From Shewanella cyperi (lineage in GTDB: Bacteria > Pseudomonadota > Gammaproteobacteria > Enterobacterales > Shewanellaceae): a DNA stretch of 64,000 nucleotides. The stretch's first letter is position 1; each line of letters starts with the position of its first letter. The stretch lies in the NCBI RefSeq assembly GCF_017354985.1, contig NZ_CP071501.1, positions 1,011,501 to 1,075,500 of the forward strand, given 5' to 3'. The notes beneath the pieces were generated by a model. The model made no database searches, had not been told where the DNA came from, and saw only the letters and a program-made list of their open reading frames with translations. Shown piece after piece: positions 36,374 through 47,337 of this stretch. Position numbers and translations under genes: made by a program.

Positions 36374-38476
36374 GTGAATCCTATCGTAAAAAGTTTTGAG
36401 TATGGTCAGCACACAGTCACTCTGGAAACAGGTGTAATCGCTCGTCAAGCCGATGGTGCCGTTATGGCCAGCATGGGCGACACTACAGTTCTGGTGACTG
36501 TTGTGGGCAAAAAGGAAGCCGATCCAGGCCGTGACTTCTTTCCTCTGACCGTAAACTATCAGGAAAAGACCTACGCAGCCGGTAAAATCCCCGGTGGATT
36601 CTTCAAGCGTGAAGGTCGTCCTTCTGAAGACGAAACTCTGATTGCCCGTCTTATCGACCGTCCTATCCGTCCTCTGTTCCCTGATGACTTTACCAACGAA
36701 GTACAGGTCATCATCACAGTGGTATCGGTAGATCCTCAGATTGAGCCGGACATCGTTTCCATGATCGGTACCTCTGCTGCACTGGCTATCTCCGGTATTC
36801 CATTCAACGGTCCTCTGGGCGCCGCCCGTGTGGGTTATGTGAATGGCGAATACGTGCTGAACCCAGGTGCCGCTGAACTGGCAGGCAGTGAGCTGGATCT
36901 GGTAGTTGCCGGTACCCAGGGTGCCGTACTGATGGTGGAATCCGAAGCCAAATCCCTGCCTGAAGAAGTAATGCTGGGCGCCGTGGTTTACGGTCACGAC
37001 CAGCAGCAGGTTGTTATCAATGCCATTAAAGAGTTTGCCGCTGAAGCCGGTAAGCCACGTTGGAACTGGACTGCCCCTGTTAAGAACGAAGCCCTGGTTG
37101 CCCAAATCAAAGAGCTGGCCGAAGAAGGTCTGACCGCTGCTTACCAGATCATGGCCAAGCAAGAGCGCTACGAAGCCGTTGGTGAAGTGAAGAAAGCCAC
37201 CATCGCCAAGCTGCAGGAAGTCAATCCTGAAGTAAACGTACGCGAAGCCGCCGATCTGCTGGGCAGCCTCGAGAAGAACGTGGTTCGCAGCCGTATCATC
37301 GCTGGCATGCCACGTATCGATGGCCGCGAGCCAGACATGATCCGTGCCCTGTCTGTGATGGCCGGCGTTCTGCCACGTACCCACGGCTCTGCACTGTTCA
37401 CCCGTGGTGAAACTCAGGCGCTGGTGACCTGTACCCTGGGTACCGAGCGTGATGCGCAGAAGATCGACTCCATCATGGGCGAGCGCACCAACCGCTTCAT
37501 GCTGCACTACAACTTCCCTCCTTACTCTGTGGGTGAAACCGGTATGGTTGGCTCGCCAAAGCGCCGCGAAATCGGTCACGGCAAGCTGGCATGGCGCGGT
37601 ATCAACGCGGTAATGCCTTCTGCTGAAGAGTTCCCATACTCTGTGCGTGTGGTATCTGAAATCACCGAGTCCAACGGTTCTTCTTCCATGGCCTCTGTGT
37701 GTGGTACCTCTCTGGCCCTGATGGATGCCGGTGTACCTATCAAGACCTCTGTAGCCGGTATTGCCATGGGTCTGGTGAAGGAAGGCGATAACTTCGTGGT
37801 TCTGTCAGACATCCTGGGTGACGAAGACCACCTTGGCGACATGGACTTCAAAGTAGCCGGTACCCGTGATGGTGTGACTGCACTGCAGATGGACATCAAG
37901 ATCGAAGGTATCACCAAAGAAATCATGGAAATCGCTCTGCAGCAGGCCTACGGCGCTCGCGTTCACATCCTGAACGTGATGGACCAGGCCATCGGCAGCG
38001 CCCGTCCGGATATCTCTGACCACGCGCCACGTATCACCACCATCAAGATCAACCCAGAGAAGATCCGTGAAGTGATTGGTAAGGGCGGTGCGGTTATCCG
38101 TGCCCTGACCGAAGAAACCGGCACTACCATTGAGCTGGAAGACGACGGTACAGTGAAGATTGCCTCCAACAATGCCGACGCAACCCGTGAAGCTATCCGC
38201 CGCATCGAAGAGATCACCTCCGAAGTGGAAGTGGGTCGCATGTACACAGGTAAGGTTATCCGCATCGTTGACTTCGGCGCCTTCGTGAACATTCTGCCCG
38301 GCAAAGATGGCCTGGTACACATCTCACAAATCAGTGATGAGCGTGTAGCCAACGTGTCAGACCATCTGGAACTGAACCAGGAAGTGACCGTGAAGGTCAT
38401 GGAAGTGGATCGTCAGGGCCGTGTACGTCTGTCCATCAAGGAAGCCAAGGAAAAAGCAGCGCCAGCCGCTGAGTAA
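36374..38476 (+). CDS. pnp: Polyribonucleotide nucleotidyltransferase (PNPase)
   Basis: 700-residue trimeric phosphorolytic 3'-to-5' exoribonuclease and degradosome component. Two RNase PH domains ([39 protein letters not shown]), a KH domain ([11 protein letters not shown]) and an S1 domain ([12 protein letters not shown]). Start: GTG at 36374 has AAGGA 9 bases away and gives the usual [14 protein letters not shown]; an in-frame ATG at 36365 touches the Shine-Dalgarno and is rejected. The 190-base leader may carry the RNase III-type autoregulatory hairpin known in E. coli, but I see no obvious long stem. Confidence 0.97.
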   Translation: MNPIVKSFEYGQHTVTLETGVIARQADGAVMASMGDTTVLVTVVGKKEADPGRDFFPLTVNYQEKTYAAGKIPGGFFKREGRPSEDETLIARLIDRPIRPLFPDDFTNEVQVIITVVSVDPQIEPDIVSMIGTSAALAISGIPFNGPLGAARVGYVNGEYVLNPGAAELAGSELDLVVAGTQGAVLMVESEAKSLPEEVMLGAVVYGHDQQQVVINAIKEFAAEAGKPRWNWTAPVKNEALVAQIKELAEEGLTAAYQIMAKQERYEAVGEVKKATIAKLQEVNPEVNVREAADLLGSLEKNVVRSRIIAGMPRIDGREPDMIRALSVMAGVLPRTHGSALFTRGETQALVTCTLGTERDAQKIDSIMGERTNRFMLHYNFPPYSVGETGMVGSPKRREIGHGKLAWRGINAVMPSAEEFPYSVRVVSEITESNGSSSMASVCGTSLALMDAGVPIKTSVAGIAMGLVKEGDNFVVLSDILGDEDHLGDMDFKVAGTRDGVTALQMDIKIEGITKEIMEIALQQAYGARVHILNVMDQAIGSARPDISDHAPRITTIKINPEKIREVIGKGGAVIRALTEETGTTIELEDDGTVKIASNNADATREAIRRIEEITSEVEVGRMYTGKVIRIVDFGAFVNILPGKDGLVHISQISDERVANVSDHLELNQEVTVKVMEVDRQGRVRLSIKEAKEKAAPAAE

Positions 38477-38501
38477 TTCCGGCAACAGTCCGGCACCAGA
38501 T

Positions 38502-38532
38502 AAAAAAGGAGACCTTTGGGTCTCCTTTTTTT
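38502..38532 (+). terminator. Rho-independent terminator of pnp
   Basis: AAAAAAGGAGACC, loop TTT, GGGTCTCCTTTTTTT about 25 bases after the stop. Confidence 0.93.
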
Positions 38533-38640
38533 ATGCCGTCATTTGAAAAAGCCAATTAATATCAATAGTGGATGGCGGCAAAGATGGCGGATTGCTATTA
38601 TGGCCGCTCCCCGTTAACAGGCGAATCAAGGTAGGTTCTG

Positions 38641-39525
38641 ATGGTAAGTAAATTCAAGGCATTGGCAGTAGTTAGCCTGCTGGGAGCAAGCCTGATGATG
38701 AGCGGTTGCTCTGCCACGGCAAGGGCCGGCGGTGATGAGATTTCCGGTAAACTGATGGTGGCGCCTTTGCTACCGGACTATAAGCAGGAAGTCACCCTCG
38801 CCAAGCTCAATGAAGTGCTGTCTACCATGGAGCTGACCGAAGAGCAAAGGGCCAGATTCCATTACGAGCGTGGCGTACTTTACGACAGTCTGGGCCTGAG
38901 GTTGTTGGGCCGGCTGGACTTTTCCCAGGCGCTGCGTATTCGTCCCGATATCGCCGATGCCTACAACTTCCTCGGCATCTACTATACCCAGGAAGGTGAG
39001 TTCGACAGCGCCTACGAGGCTTTCGATGGCGTACTGGAGCTGCAACCCGACTATGACTATGCCTACCTTAACCGTGGCATAGCCCTGTATTACGGTGAGC
39101 GGGCCGATCTGGCCATTGCCGATATGAACCGGTTCTTCTCCCTTGACCCCAGCGATGGCTACCGCTCGCTGTGGCTGTATCTGGTGGAATCTGCCAAGGA
39201 CAAACCACAGGCCTTGGCACATCTTAAACAGCACAGGCAACAGCTGAGCGGTGACGCCTGGGCCACGGTTCTGGTGGATTTTTACCTGGGTAAGGTGAAT
39301 AAGTCTGAGGTCTTTGCCAAGGCCAAACAGGGCCTGAGTCAGCCAAGGGAATATACCGAGCGCCTGTGCGAAGCCTATTTCTATCTGGCCAAGACGGAAG
39401 CCGAACAGGGCAACAAGGAGCTGGCAGCCAATTACCTGCGTTTGGCGCTCGCCACCAATGTCTATGATTTTGTCGAGCACAGATATGCCAGGGTTGAGCT
39501 GGCTCGTCTGGCCGGGCAGGAATAA
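38641..39525 (+). CDS. nlpI: Lipoprotein NlpI (TPR)
   Basis: 294 residues. Lipoprotein signal with lipobox MSGC (Cys23), then TPR helices (ARFHYERGVLYDSLGLRLLG; ADAYNFLGIYYTQEGEFDSA; YAYLNRGIALYYGERADLA). In E. coli NlpI is an outer-membrane-anchored adaptor that brings the protease Prc to peptidoglycan hydrolases. Same position after pnp as in E. coli. Confidence 0.96.
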   Translation: MVSKFKALAVVSLLGASLMMSGCSATARAGGDEISGKLMVAPLLPDYKQEVTLAKLNEVLSTMELTEEQRARFHYERGVLYDSLGLRLLGRLDFSQALRIRPDIADAYNFLGIYYTQEGEFDSAYEAFDGVLELQPDYDYAYLNRGIALYYGERADLAIADMNRFFSLDPSDGYRSLWLYLVESAKDKPQALAHLKQHRQQLSGDAWATVLVDFYLGKVNKSEVFAKAKQGLSQPREYTERLCEAYFYLAKTEAEQGNKELAANYLRLALATNVYDFVEHRYARVELARLAGQE

Positions 39526-39646
39526 AGCCGACCCACAGGCAGCGCTGTGATTGTGCTCGGTGCCAATATAGGCGAAAATAGCGCCCAATTCTGATCCATC
39601 CAGGGGAGCATGCTTTGCTCCCCTTCACTTTAAAAGATAGTTATTC

Positions 39647-41233
39647 ATGTCAAATACACTGCTTCAGGAAGTGGCTTCCCGCCGCACCTTCGCCATTATC
39701 TCGCACCCCGACGCGGGTAAGACCACCATTACCGAAAAGGTATTGCTCCACGGACGCGCCATTCAGACCGCTGGGACGGTGAAGGGCCGTGGTTCATCCC
39801 AACACGCCAAATCGGACTGGATGGAGATGGAAAAGGAACGTGGTATTTCGGTAACCACCTCGGTGATGCAGTTTCCTTACAATGACTGTCTGGTAAACCT
39901 GCTCGACACCCCGGGTCACGAAGACTTCTCCGAAGATACCTATCGCACCCTGACGGCGGTGGATTCCTGCCTGATGGTGATTGATGCAGCCAAGGGGGTG
40001 GAAGACCGTACCCGCAAGCTGATGGAAGTGACCCGTTTGCGCGACACGCCCATTGTCACCTTTATGAACAAGCTCGACCGCGATATCCGCGATCCCATGG
40101 AGCTGCTCGATGAGGTGGAAACCGAGCTGAAAATTCTCTGCGCCCCTATTACCTGGCCCATAGGCTGCGGCAAGCTGTTCAAAGGCGTCTATCACCTGCA
40201 CCGGGATGAGACGGTTCTTTATCAAACCGGCCATGGTCATACTATTCAGGAAGTCCGTATTATCAAGGGATTGGATAATCCCGAGTTGGATACTGCCGTG
40301 GGTAGCGACTTTGCCGAGCAGTTGCGCGAAGAGCTTGAACTGGTGCGCGGTGCATCCAACGAGTTCGATCTTGAGCTGTTTTTGCAAGGTGAACTGACCC
40401 CGGTTTACTTCGGTACCGCGCTGGGTAACTTCGGGGTTGACCACATGCTTGACGGTCTCACCGAATGGGCGCCAGCACCCATGGCCCGTGAAACTGCCGA
40501 ACGGACAGTGGCCGCGACGGAAGATAAATTTGCCGGTTTCGTGTTTAAAATTCAGGCCAACATGGATCCCAAGCACAGGGACCGTATCGCCTTTATGCGC
40601 ATTGTTTCGGGCAAGTACACCCAGGGCATGAAGATGAAACACGTGCGCATTGGCAAAACAGTGAACATCTCTGACGCCGTGACCTTCATGGCAGGCGATC
40701 GTGAGCGTGCTGAAGAGGCCTTCGCCGGTGACATCATAGGTCTGCACAACCACGGCACCATACAGATAGGTGATACCTTTACCCAGGGCGAAGATATCAA
40801 ATTTACCGGTATCCCCAACTTTGCTCCCGAAATGTTCCGCCGTATTCGCCTGAAGGATCCGCTGAAGCAAAAGCAATTGCTCAAGGGCCTGGTGCAGCTG
40901 TCCGAGGAAGGCGCCGTGCAGGTATTCCGTCCGCTGGATACCAACGATCTGATCGTGGGTGCTGTTGGTGTGCTGCAGTTTGAAGTGGTTGTGGCCCGCC
41001 TCAAGTCGGAATACAACGTTGAGGCTATATATGAAGCCATCAACGTTGCCACCGCCCGTTGGGTTTACTGCAACGATGCCCGCAAGTTGGAGGAATTCAA
41101 GCGCAAGTGTTCCACCAACCTGGCGCTCGACGGTGGTGATAACCTGACCTATATTGCCCCCACCATGGTGAACCTGAATCTGTCGATGGAACGTTATCCC
41201 GACATCCAGTTTGCCAAGACCCGGGAACATTAA
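39647..41233 (+). CDS. prfC: Peptide chain release factor 3 (PrfC)
   Basis: 528-residue translational GTPase that recycles RF1/RF2 after peptide release. G1 HPDAGKTT, G3 [15 protein letters not shown]4 NKLDRDIRD. Sequence [19 protein letters not shown] and the C-terminal IQFAKTREH are typical of RF3. Own terminator; no obvious operon partner. Confidence 0.97.
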   Translation: MSNTLLQEVASRRTFAIISHPDAGKTTITEKVLLHGRAIQTAGTVKGRGSSQHAKSDWMEMEKERGISVTTSVMQFPYNDCLVNLLDTPGHEDFSEDTYRTLTAVDSCLMVIDAAKGVEDRTRKLMEVTRLRDTPIVTFMNKLDRDIRDPMELLDEVETELKILCAPITWPIGCGKLFKGVYHLHRDETVLYQTGHGHTIQEVRIIKGLDNPELDTAVGSDFAEQLREELELVRGASNEFDLELFLQGELTPVYFGTALGNFGVDHMLDGLTEWAPAPMARETAERTVAATEDKFAGFVFKIQANMDPKHRDRIAFMRIVSGKYTQGMKMKHVRIGKTVNISDAVTFMAGDRERAEEAFAGDIIGLHNHGTIQIGDTFTQGEDIKFTGIPNFAPEMFRRIRLKDPLKQKQLLKGLVQLSEEGAVQVFRPLDTNDLIVGAVGVLQFEVVVARLKSEYNVEAIYEAINVATARWVYCNDARKLEEFKRKCSTNLALDGGDNLTYIAPTMVNLNLSMERYPDIQFAKTREH

Positions 41234-41239
41234 TCGGGT

Positions 41240-41266
41240 AAAAGCGGGCTGAGGCCCGCTTTTTTA
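41240..41266 (+). terminator. Rho-independent terminator of prfC
   Basis: AAAGCGGGC, loop TGAG, GCCCGCTTTTTT immediately after the stop. Confidence 0.93.
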
Positions 41267-41366
41267 TTGCCTGAAGCAAGTGGACATTCGGCAAAGCCTG
41301 TTCGCAAAGAGAGTGCTAAGCTGACCACAAGATTCAGCAACAGTATTTGTTAAGGAACAGGCCACT

Positions 41367-42140
41367 ATGGCTCAGCTGATAGATACCCATGCCCATCTGG
41401 ACTTTTCCGAATTTGATCCTGACAGGGATACCCTGGTGCAGCAGATGCTTGAGCAGGGGATATCCAACGCCATTATTCCCGGGGTAGCGCCTGCTCTGTG
41501 GCAAAGGCAATTGGCAATTGCGCGCCAATATGGCTTCTATTACGCCCTGGGGATCCACCCCTGGTATTGTCCGCTCAAAAACGATGTGGATATTTCAGAA
41601 CTGAAACTCCTGATCAATTCAAGGCGTCAAGATCATGCTTTGGTTGCAATCGGTGAGTGTGGGCTGGATAAGTTGCGTCAGGACACCTGGCCCTTCCAGC
41701 AGGCCTGGCTCGAAGCGCAACTGCAATTGGCTGACGAGCTCGGGCTGCCGGTTATTCTGCACTGTGTGCGTGCCCATGAAGAACTGCTTACCCTCTTGAG
41801 CCGCCATTCACCCTCCCGTCGTGGCGTTATCCATGGATTTTATGGTTCCCCTGAGTTGGCAGCGCGCTATTTTCGCCTGGGTTATCGCTTGGGTATTGGT
41901 GGATTGTTGTTGAATGAGGATGCAAAAAAGCTGCATTTAACTGTGCAACATTTGCCACTGGATGCCTTTATTCTGGAGACGGATTCGCCTGCCATGGCCC
42001 CCAAATCGGCCATCGACAGGCGTAATACCCCGCTGTTAATAGCCCAAATTGTCGCCAAAATGGCCAATTTGCAAAAAAAATCCAGTGTTCTAATATCAGA
42101 ACGTCTGTCTGAGAATGCGGTGCAACTGTTTGAGCTGTAG
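41367..42140 (+). CDS. TatD-family metal-dependent hydrolase (YjjV-like)
   Basis: 257 residues of the amidohydrolase-type TatD DNase family. Metal ligands: DTHAHLDF, Glu in AIGECGLD, HCVRAHEE, GVIHGFYGS and the ETDSPAMAPK Asp. E. coli has three paralogues (TatD, YcfH, YjjV); the position just before deoxynucleoside genes matches yjjV next to the deo operon. Activity is probably exonuclease or D-Tyr-tRNA deacylase-like; the family has both claims. Starts at ATG 41367 after AAGGA. Confidence 0.9.
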   Translation: MAQLIDTHAHLDFSEFDPDRDTLVQQMLEQGISNAIIPGVAPALWQRQLAIARQYGFYYALGIHPWYCPLKNDVDISELKLLINSRRQDHALVAIGECGLDKLRQDTWPFQQAWLEAQLQLADELGLPVILHCVRAHEELLTLLSRHSPSRRGVIHGFYGSPELAARYFRLGYRLGIGGLLLNEDAKKLHLTVQHLPLDAFILETDSPAMAPKSAIDRRNTPLLIAQIVAKMANLQKKSSVLISERLSENAVQLFEL

Positions 42141-42317
42141 TTGGTTTTGTTTGAACAGGTGTTTGTCGCAATGGCGGATTCAGGTAAGCATTTGAAATTT
42201 AACTTCAAAAACATGATCAAATCGACGATTTTCCGTAAAGGCTCGGGTATAATCTTGCTCGGAAATAGGTTGGTTAACAACATAATTAAAAAGTGTTAAC
42301 AAATAGGGTGATGGTTA

Positions 42318-43577
42318 ATGAGTATATTAATGAGCTTGGTGGGCGTAATAGTCCTGCTTGGAATAGGTTTCCTCCTTTCCAATAACAAAAAAGCGATCAG
42401 CGTTCGTGCAGTGGGTGGCGCTCTTGCCATTCAAGCTGCCTTCGGTGGTTTCGTTCTGTATGTTCCTGTCGGCAAGGATATCCTGAAGGCAGTTTCCGAT
42501 GGCGTGTCCAGCGTTATCGGCTACGGTCAAAACGGTATCAACTTCCTGTTCGGCGATCTGGCCCAGTTCAAGGTTGGCTTTATTTTCGCCATCAACGTAC
42601 TGCCGGTCATTATCTTCTTCTCTTCACTGATTGCCGTGCTCTACTACCTGGGCATCATGCAGTGGATCATCCGCATCATAGGCGGTGGTCTGCAGAAGGC
42701 TCTGGGTACCAGCCGTACCGAGTCCATGTCAGCCACAGCCAACATCTTCGTTGGTCAAACTGAAGCGCCACTGGTGGTACGTCCATTCGTTCCAACCATG
42801 ACTCAGTCTGAGCTGTTTGCCATCATGGTGGGCGGTCTGGCTTCTATTGCCGGTTCAGTACTGGCCGGTTATGCCTCTATGGGTGTGCCTATCGAGTACC
42901 TGGTTGCCGCGTCCTTCATGGCTGCTCCTGGTGGTCTGCTGATGGCTAAACTGATGCACCCAGAGACTGAAACCACCAAAAACGAAATGGACGAGCTGCC
43001 AGCCGATCCTGACAAGCCAGCCAACGTGCTTGATGCTGCTGCCGCCGGTGCTTCCTCCGGTATGCAACTGGCTCTGAACGTAGGCGCCATGCTGATTGCC
43101 TTCGTGGGTCTGATCGCCATGATCAACGGCATCATAGGTGGTGTGGGCGGTATGTTCGGTTACGAAGGCCTGACGCTGGAACTGATCCTGGGTTATGTGT
43201 TCATGCCACTGGCGTATCTGATCGGTGTGCCATGGAATGAAGCTCTGGTTGCCGGTTCTTTCATTGGTCAAAAAATCGTAGTGAACGAGTTCGTGGCTTA
43301 CCTGAACTTCGCTCCTTACCTGAAAGACGTAGCCGATGGCGGTATGCTGGTTGCAGAAACCGGCGCTGCCATGAGCGACCGCACCAAAGCGATTATCTCT
43401 TTCGCTCTGTGTGGTTTCGCTAACCTGTCTTCTATCGCGATTCTGCTCGGTGGTCTGGGTGCCATGGCCCCTAACCGTCGTCACGATCTGGCCAAACTGG
43501 GTATCCGCGCCGTTATCGCCGGTTCCCTGTCTAACCTGATGAGCGCCACAATCGCAGGTCTGTTCCTGGCGCTCTAA
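42318..43577 (+). CDS. nupC: Nucleoside permease of the CNT family (NupC-like)
   Basis: 419-residue concentrative nucleoside transporter. Conserved [12 protein letters not shown] (first hairpin motif) and [12 protein letters not shown] (second), flanked by about ten helices. Takes nucleosides from the periplasm with a cation. Upstream, a TATAAT at 42248-42253 stands without a good -35 box, suggesting activator dependence (a CRP-type regulator would be usual for such genes), but no clear site is seen. Next to tsx and deo genes, so uptake and breakdown are clustered. Confidence 0.95.
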   Translation: MSILMSLVGVIVLLGIGFLLSNNKKAISVRAVGGALAIQAAFGGFVLYVPVGKDILKAVSDGVSSVIGYGQNGINFLFGDLAQFKVGFIFAINVLPVIIFFSSLIAVLYYLGIMQWIIRIIGGGLQKALGTSRTESMSATANIFVGQTEAPLVVRPFVPTMTQSELFAIMVGGLASIAGSVLAGYASMGVPIEYLVAASFMAAPGGLLMAKLMHPETETTKNEMDELPADPDKPANVLDAAAAGASSGMQLALNVGAMLIAFVGLIAMINGIIGGVGGMFGYEGLTLELILGYVFMPLAYLIGVPWNEALVAGSFIGQKIVVNEFVAYLNFAPYLKDVADGGMLVAETGAAMSDRTKAIISFALCGFANLSSIAILLGGLGAMAPNRRHDLAKLGIRAVIAGSLSNLMSATIAGLFLAL

Positions 43578-43749
43578 TCGCCGACAAACAGATGTGTATC
43601 GGGCCCTGCCAGTAGGGTGGGGCCCAGTTAATACAACCAGTTTCCAAGAGCAAAGTCTGAAGCAGTATCCGTCTGAGGACGGGCCGTGATTGATGTTGAT
43701 ATAACGTTAATGATGTTAATTGCGGTTGGGGTCGTTTCCTGACTTTGTT

Positions 43750-43768
43750 CACAAAACAAAATTTTGTG
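43750..43768. promoter_or_regulatory. Palindrome upstream of the tsx promoter (operator candidate)
   Basis: CACAAAA, 5-base spacer, TTTTGTG, 22 bases before the -35 box. Regulator not identifiable; it could be an activator site for a nucleoside or catabolite regulator. Confidence 0.45.
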
Positions 43769-43790
43769 TTCGTGTTTTGAGTGCAGATTC

Positions 43791-43818
43791 TTGTAACTTC
43801 ACAAAGTCGCGCTACAAT
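43791..43818 (+). promoter_or_regulatory. Promoter of tsx
   Basis: TTGTAA, 16-base spacer, TACAAT, about 65 bases before the start codon. Confidence 0.6.
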
Positions 43819-43882
43819 GCACGGGTCTAAAAAATGCTGTCCCCGAAGGCAGCAACAAAACCAAAGATAAATGGGGTTGATG

Positions 43883-44716
43883 ATGAAAAACGTAAAATCT
43901 TATGCACTGGCCGCTACCGCGGTTGCAGCAATCTCCGGTAACGCTTTCGCAGCCGATCGCAGCGACATCTATGCCAGCGATTACAAGTGGATGCAGTTCA
44001 ATGCCATGTACTCAATCGGTGAAAAGCCTGAGCTGAATGGTGACGAGCACAACTACATGGAAATGGAGTTCGGCGGCCGTAAGGGTATCGTTGATCTGTA
44101 TGGCTATGTTGACGTGTTCAACCTGGCTAACGAATCCAGCAAGCACGGTGACAAGAACCCAGGTTCTGGCGCCAGCAAGCTGTTCATGAAGTTTGCCCCA
44201 CGTATCTCTCTGGATGCCGTATTCGGTAAAGATCTGTCTGTAGGTCCTATCCAGGAAGTGTACTTCTCTACTCTGTTCAACTGGAACGGTAGCGTAGGCG
44301 ACGGTGTTAACTCCACTTTCTGGGGTGTGGGTGCCGATGTGAACGTGCCATGGTTGGGCAAAACCGGCATGAACCTGTATGCCTACTATGACCTGAACAA
44401 CAAAGAGTGGAACGGTTATCAGTTCTCTGCCAACTGGTTCAAGCCTTTCTACTTCTTCGACAACAAGAGCTTCCTGTCTTTCCAAGGCTACCTGGACTGG
44501 CAGTTCGGTGCTGACGAGAACCACAACGAATTTGTTCCTACCACCAGCAGCGGCGGTGACATCTTCTTCGGTCTGTACTGGCACTCTGACAAATATGCTC
44601 TGGGCTATGGCCTGAAAGGCTTCAAAGACGTATACCTGCTGGAAGACAAGGGCGGTATCGTTGGTCTGGAAACCACTGGCTGGTCTCACTACTTCACAGC
44701 CACTTACAAGTTCTAA
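43883..44716 (+). CDS. tsx: Nucleoside-specific outer-membrane channel (Tsx family)
   Basis: 277-residue beta-barrel. Signal peptide ending GNAFA (residue 23), then SDYKWMQFNAMYSIGE, MEMEFGGRKGIVDLYGYVDVFN and the terminal TATYKF, all typical of the Tsx/OmpK family. It admits nucleosides to the periplasm for NupC. Two adjacent ATG codons (43880, 43883) are possible starts; the second is better spaced from GGGG at 43873. Codon use is biased toward highly expressed genes. Confidence 0.92.
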   Translation: MKNVKSYALAATAVAAISGNAFAADRSDIYASDYKWMQFNAMYSIGEKPELNGDEHNYMEMEFGGRKGIVDLYGYVDVFNLANESSKHGDKNPGSGASKLFMKFAPRISLDAVFGKDLSVGPIQEVYFSTLFNWNGSVGDGVNSTFWGVGADVNVPWLGKTGMNLYAYYDLNNKEWNGYQFSANWFKPFYFFDNKSFLSFQGYLDWQFGADENHNEFVPTTSSGGDIFFGLYWHSDKYALGYGLKGFKDVYLLEDKGGIVGLETTGWSHYFTATYKF

Positions 44717-44735
44717 TAGAGCTTGATGCAAGGCG

Positions 44736-44759
44736 GGAGCCATACGCAAGTATGGCTCC
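44736..44759 (+). terminator. Hairpin after tsx
   Basis: GGAGCCATAC, loop GCAA, GTATGGCTCC: a perfect 10-bp stem closed by a GNRA tetraloop, 19 bases after the stop. The T-run is weak (ACTTTCC), so it may act as an mRNA-stabilising end or a Rho-dependent stop. Confidence 0.6.
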
Positions 44760-44948
44760 ACTTTCCAAGTCCTTAGTTAAGCAAATTTGACTAAGCTTGC
44801 TTAATTAAAGGTTTGTGATTTCTCGCGTTAAAAAGGATTTTTCGCGGAAGGCAGGAGCAGCAGTTCTGTTTCCCCCTTTCCGGTCTTCAAGGATTCAAGT
44901 CGTGACCCTAGCCTCGGCTAGTTGTTATCAACATTGAATACCTGACTT

Positions 44949-44965
44949 GATGCCAAAATGGCATC
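44949..44965. promoter_or_regulatory. Operator-like palindrome before the deo promoter
   Basis: GATGCCA, AAA, TGGCATC: perfect 7-bp arms, ending 5 bases before the -35 box. Likely binding site of a deo regulator, position favouring an activator or a repressor that touches the -35 region. Confidence 0.55.
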
Positions 44966-44970
44966 CGGCA

Positions 44971-44999
44971 TTGCCTGAAGGCCCGGCCATAACTATAAG
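44971..44999 (+). promoter_or_regulatory. Promoter of the deo operon
   Basis: TTGCCT, 17-base spacer, TATAAG, about 80 bases before deoC. Confidence 0.65.
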
Positions 45000-45078
45000 A
45001 TAAATGTACCCAGCCACCTCCCGGCGAAGCCCTTTTGGACTGATTCCAATTCATTGATTTACGTCTCGGAGAGCTACT

Positions 45079-45852
45079 ATGAGCGATTTGAAAAAAGCGG
45101 CACAGCGTGCCATTGAACTGATGGATTTGACCACGCTGAATGACGATGACACAGATCAGAAGGTGATCGACCTGTGTCATAAGGCCATGACGCCAGCCGG
45201 CAATACCGCTGCCATCTGCATTTATCCCCGTTTCATCCCCATTGCCCGTAAAACCCTGATCGACCTGGGCGCTGAGGATATCCGCATTGCTACTGTCACC
45301 AACTTTCCCCACGGTAACGATGACATTGCCATTGCCGTATTGGAAACCCGTGCCGCGGTAGCCTACGGCGCCGACGAAGTGGACGTGGTCTTTCCCTATC
45401 GTGCCCTGATGGAAGGTAACGAGACCGTGGGCTTTGAACTGGTGAAGGCCTGTAAAGAAGCCTGTGGCGAAGATGTGCTGCTGAAAGTCATCATTGAATC
45501 CGGTGAGCTGAAAGATCCGGCCCTGATCCGCAAGGCGTCTGAGTTGTCCATCGATGCCGGTGCCGACTTTATCAAGACCTCTACCGGTAAGGTGCCCGTT
45601 AACGCCACCCTGGAAGCCGCCGAGATCATGCTGACCGTGATTGCTGAAAAGAATCGCGCCGTGGGCTTCAAGCCCGCCGGTGGTGTGCGTGATGCTGCTG
45701 CCGCAGCCGAGTTTCTCGGTACCGCCGAGCGCATTCTGGGCGCAGATTGGGTGACCCCGCGTACCTTCCGTTTCGGCGCTTCCAGTTTATTGAACAGCCT
45801 GTTGCATACTCTTGAACTGGCCGATGCACCCAAAGGTGCCCAGGGCTACTGA
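45079..45852 (+). CDS. deoC: Deoxyribose-phosphate aldolase (DeoC)
   Basis: 257-residue class I aldolase splitting deoxyribose-5-phosphate into acetaldehyde and glyceraldehyde-3-phosphate. The Schiff-base Lys is in FIKTSTGK (Lys166), and KPAGGVRD holds the second active Lys. ATG with GGAGAG upstream. First gene of deoCABD in the E. coli order; its triose product meets TpiA. Confidence 0.97.
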   Translation: MSDLKKAAQRAIELMDLTTLNDDDTDQKVIDLCHKAMTPAGNTAAICIYPRFIPIARKTLIDLGAEDIRIATVTNFPHGNDDIAIAVLETRAAVAYGADEVDVVFPYRALMEGNETVGFELVKACKEACGEDVLLKVIIESGELKDPALIRKASELSIDAGADFIKTSTGKVPVNATLEAAEIMLTVIAEKNRAVGFKPAGGVRDAAAAAEFLGTAERILGADWVTPRTFRFGASSLLNSLLHTLELADAPKGAQGY

Positions 45853-45994
45853 TCCCGGTCCAATTTGTGATCGGTATCGAGTCCTGTTACTCAGGAATTG
45901 AGTAGTATTCTTGTAAGTTAATTACAGAATTTTAGTTCAAGAGCTGAGATTGTCGCTGATAAATGAAACTCAGCGACATATCGGGAGGCAAAGT

Positions 45995-47326
45995 ATGTTT
46001 TTGGCACAAGAGATTATCCGCAAAAAGCGCAATGGTGAGGCCCTGAGCAAGGAAGAAATCCAATTCTTCGTCAAGGGGATCACAGATAACAGCGTCTCAG
46101 AAGGGCAGATTGCGGCCCTGGGTATGGCGGTGTACTTCAATGACATGACCATGGATGAGCGTATCGCCCTGACCACGGCCATGCGCGATTCAGGCACTGT
46201 CCTCAACTGGGACAGTTTGCAACTTGATGGCCCAGTTATCGACAAGCACAGTACCGGCGGTGTCGGTGATGTGATTTCCCTGATGCTCGGCCCCATGGCA
46301 GCCGCCTGTGGCGGTTATGTCCCCATGATTTCCGGCCGCGGTCTGGGTCATACCGGTGGCACCCTGGACAAGTTTGATGCCATTCCCGGCTATCAGACCG
46401 AGCCCTCAAGCGAACTGTTCCGCAAGGTAGTCAAAGAGGCGGGCGTGGCCATCATAGGCCAGACCGGCGATCTGGTGCCCGCCGACAAGCGCTTCTATTC
46501 CATCCGCGACAACACCGCGACCGTGGAATCCATATCCCTTATCACGGCATCCATTCTGTCGAAGAAGCTGGCCGCAGGCCTGGACGCCCTGGCCATGGAT
46601 GTAAAAGTGGGCAGCGGCGCCTTTATGCCCACCTACGAGGCCTCGCTGGAGCTGGCCCGCTCCATTACCGCGGTAGCCAATGGTGCCGGCACCAAGACCA
46701 CGGCACTGCTCACCGACATGAACCAGGTGTTGGCATCCTGCGCCGGTAATGCCCTGGAAGTGAAGGAAGCGGTGGATTTCCTGACCGGTAAATACCGCAA
46801 CCCCCGCCTCTACGAAGTGACCATGGGCCTGTGTGCCGAAATGCTGCAACTGGGTGGCCTGGCGGCAACTGAAGCCGAAGCCAGAGCCAAGCTCAATGCC
46901 GTGCTTGATAACGGCCGAGCAGCGGAAATTTTTGGCAAGATGGTGGCCGGTCTTGGCGGTCCGGTGGACTTTGTTGAGGCCTACGATAAGTACCTGCCGA
47001 AGGCGCAGATTATCCGCCCGGTTTATGCAGACCGCGAGGGTTATGCCTATAGTATGGTGACCCGTGAACTGGGTCTGGCCGTGGTCACACTCGGTGGCGG
47101 TCGCCGTAAACCCGGTGATGCCCTGGATTACAGTGTCGGTCTGTCCAATGTCTGTACCCTGGGACAGACAATCAACAAGGACACTCCGCTGGCCATGATC
47201 CATGCCCAGTCCGAGGCTGCATTCGAAGAAGCGGCCAAGGCCGTCAGGGGCGCCATCAAGGTCGCCGACAGCCAACCCGAGAAAACACCTGAGATCTACC
47301 AGTACGTACGTGCGGCGGATCTGTGA
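45995..47326 (+). CDS. deoA: Thymidine phosphorylase (DeoA)
   Basis: 443-residue enzyme releasing thymine and deoxyribose-1-phosphate. Signature KHSTGGVGD with [20 protein letters not shown]. The start at 45995 ([14 protein letters not shown]) follows GGGAGG; a further-upstream in-frame ATG is not family-like. The 142-base gap after deoC contains an imperfect inverted repeat (ATTCTTGTAA/TTACAGAAT, 45907-45930), perhaps a processing hairpin or an internal promoter region. Confidence 0.97.
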   Translation: MFLAQEIIRKKRNGEALSKEEIQFFVKGITDNSVSEGQIAALGMAVYFNDMTMDERIALTTAMRDSGTVLNWDSLQLDGPVIDKHSTGGVGDVISLMLGPMAAACGGYVPMISGRGLGHTGGTLDKFDAIPGYQTEPSSELFRKVVKEAGVAIIGQTGDLVPADKRFYSIRDNTATVESISLITASILSKKLAAGLDALAMDVKVGSGAFMPTYEASLELARSITAVANGAGTKTTALLTDMNQVLASCAGNALEVKEAVDFLTGKYRNPRLYEVTMGLCAEMLQLGGLAATEAEARAKLNAVLDNGRAAEIFGKMVAGLGGPVDFVEAYDKYLPKAQIIRPVYADREGYAYSMVTRELGLAVVTLGGGRRKPGDALDYSVGLSNVCTLGQTINKDTPLAMIHAQSEAAFEEAAKAVRGAIKVADSQPEKTPEIYQYVRAADL

Positions 47327-47337
47327 GGGAAACTATG

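Larger units (their letters stand above)
43578..43882 (+). other. Intergenic region between nupC and tsx
   Basis: About 305 bases. It begins with a GC-rich hairpin (GGGCCCT ... AGGGTGGGGCCC, 43601-43625) without a T-run at the nupC 3' end. It then holds a palindrome (43750-43768), a promoter (43791-43818) and, in the presumed tsx leader, a small stem-loop GCTGTC/GGCAGC (43835-43852). No gene seen. Confidence 0.6.
44717..45078 (+). other. Intergenic region between tsx and deoC
   Basis: 362 bases. Contains a hairpin after tsx (44736-44759), a pair of overlapping inverted repeats (CTTAGT/ACTAAG at 44772-44795 and TTAAGCAA/TTGCTTAA at 44777-44804, which cannot form together), an operator-like palindrome (44949-44965) and a promoter (44971-44999). 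The leader from the presumed start point to deoC is about 70 bases. No gene seen. Confidence 0.6.

Noticed and set aside
39794-41230. 478-codon open frame on the minus strand
   Set aside because: Antisense of prfC, which has full GTPase motifs.
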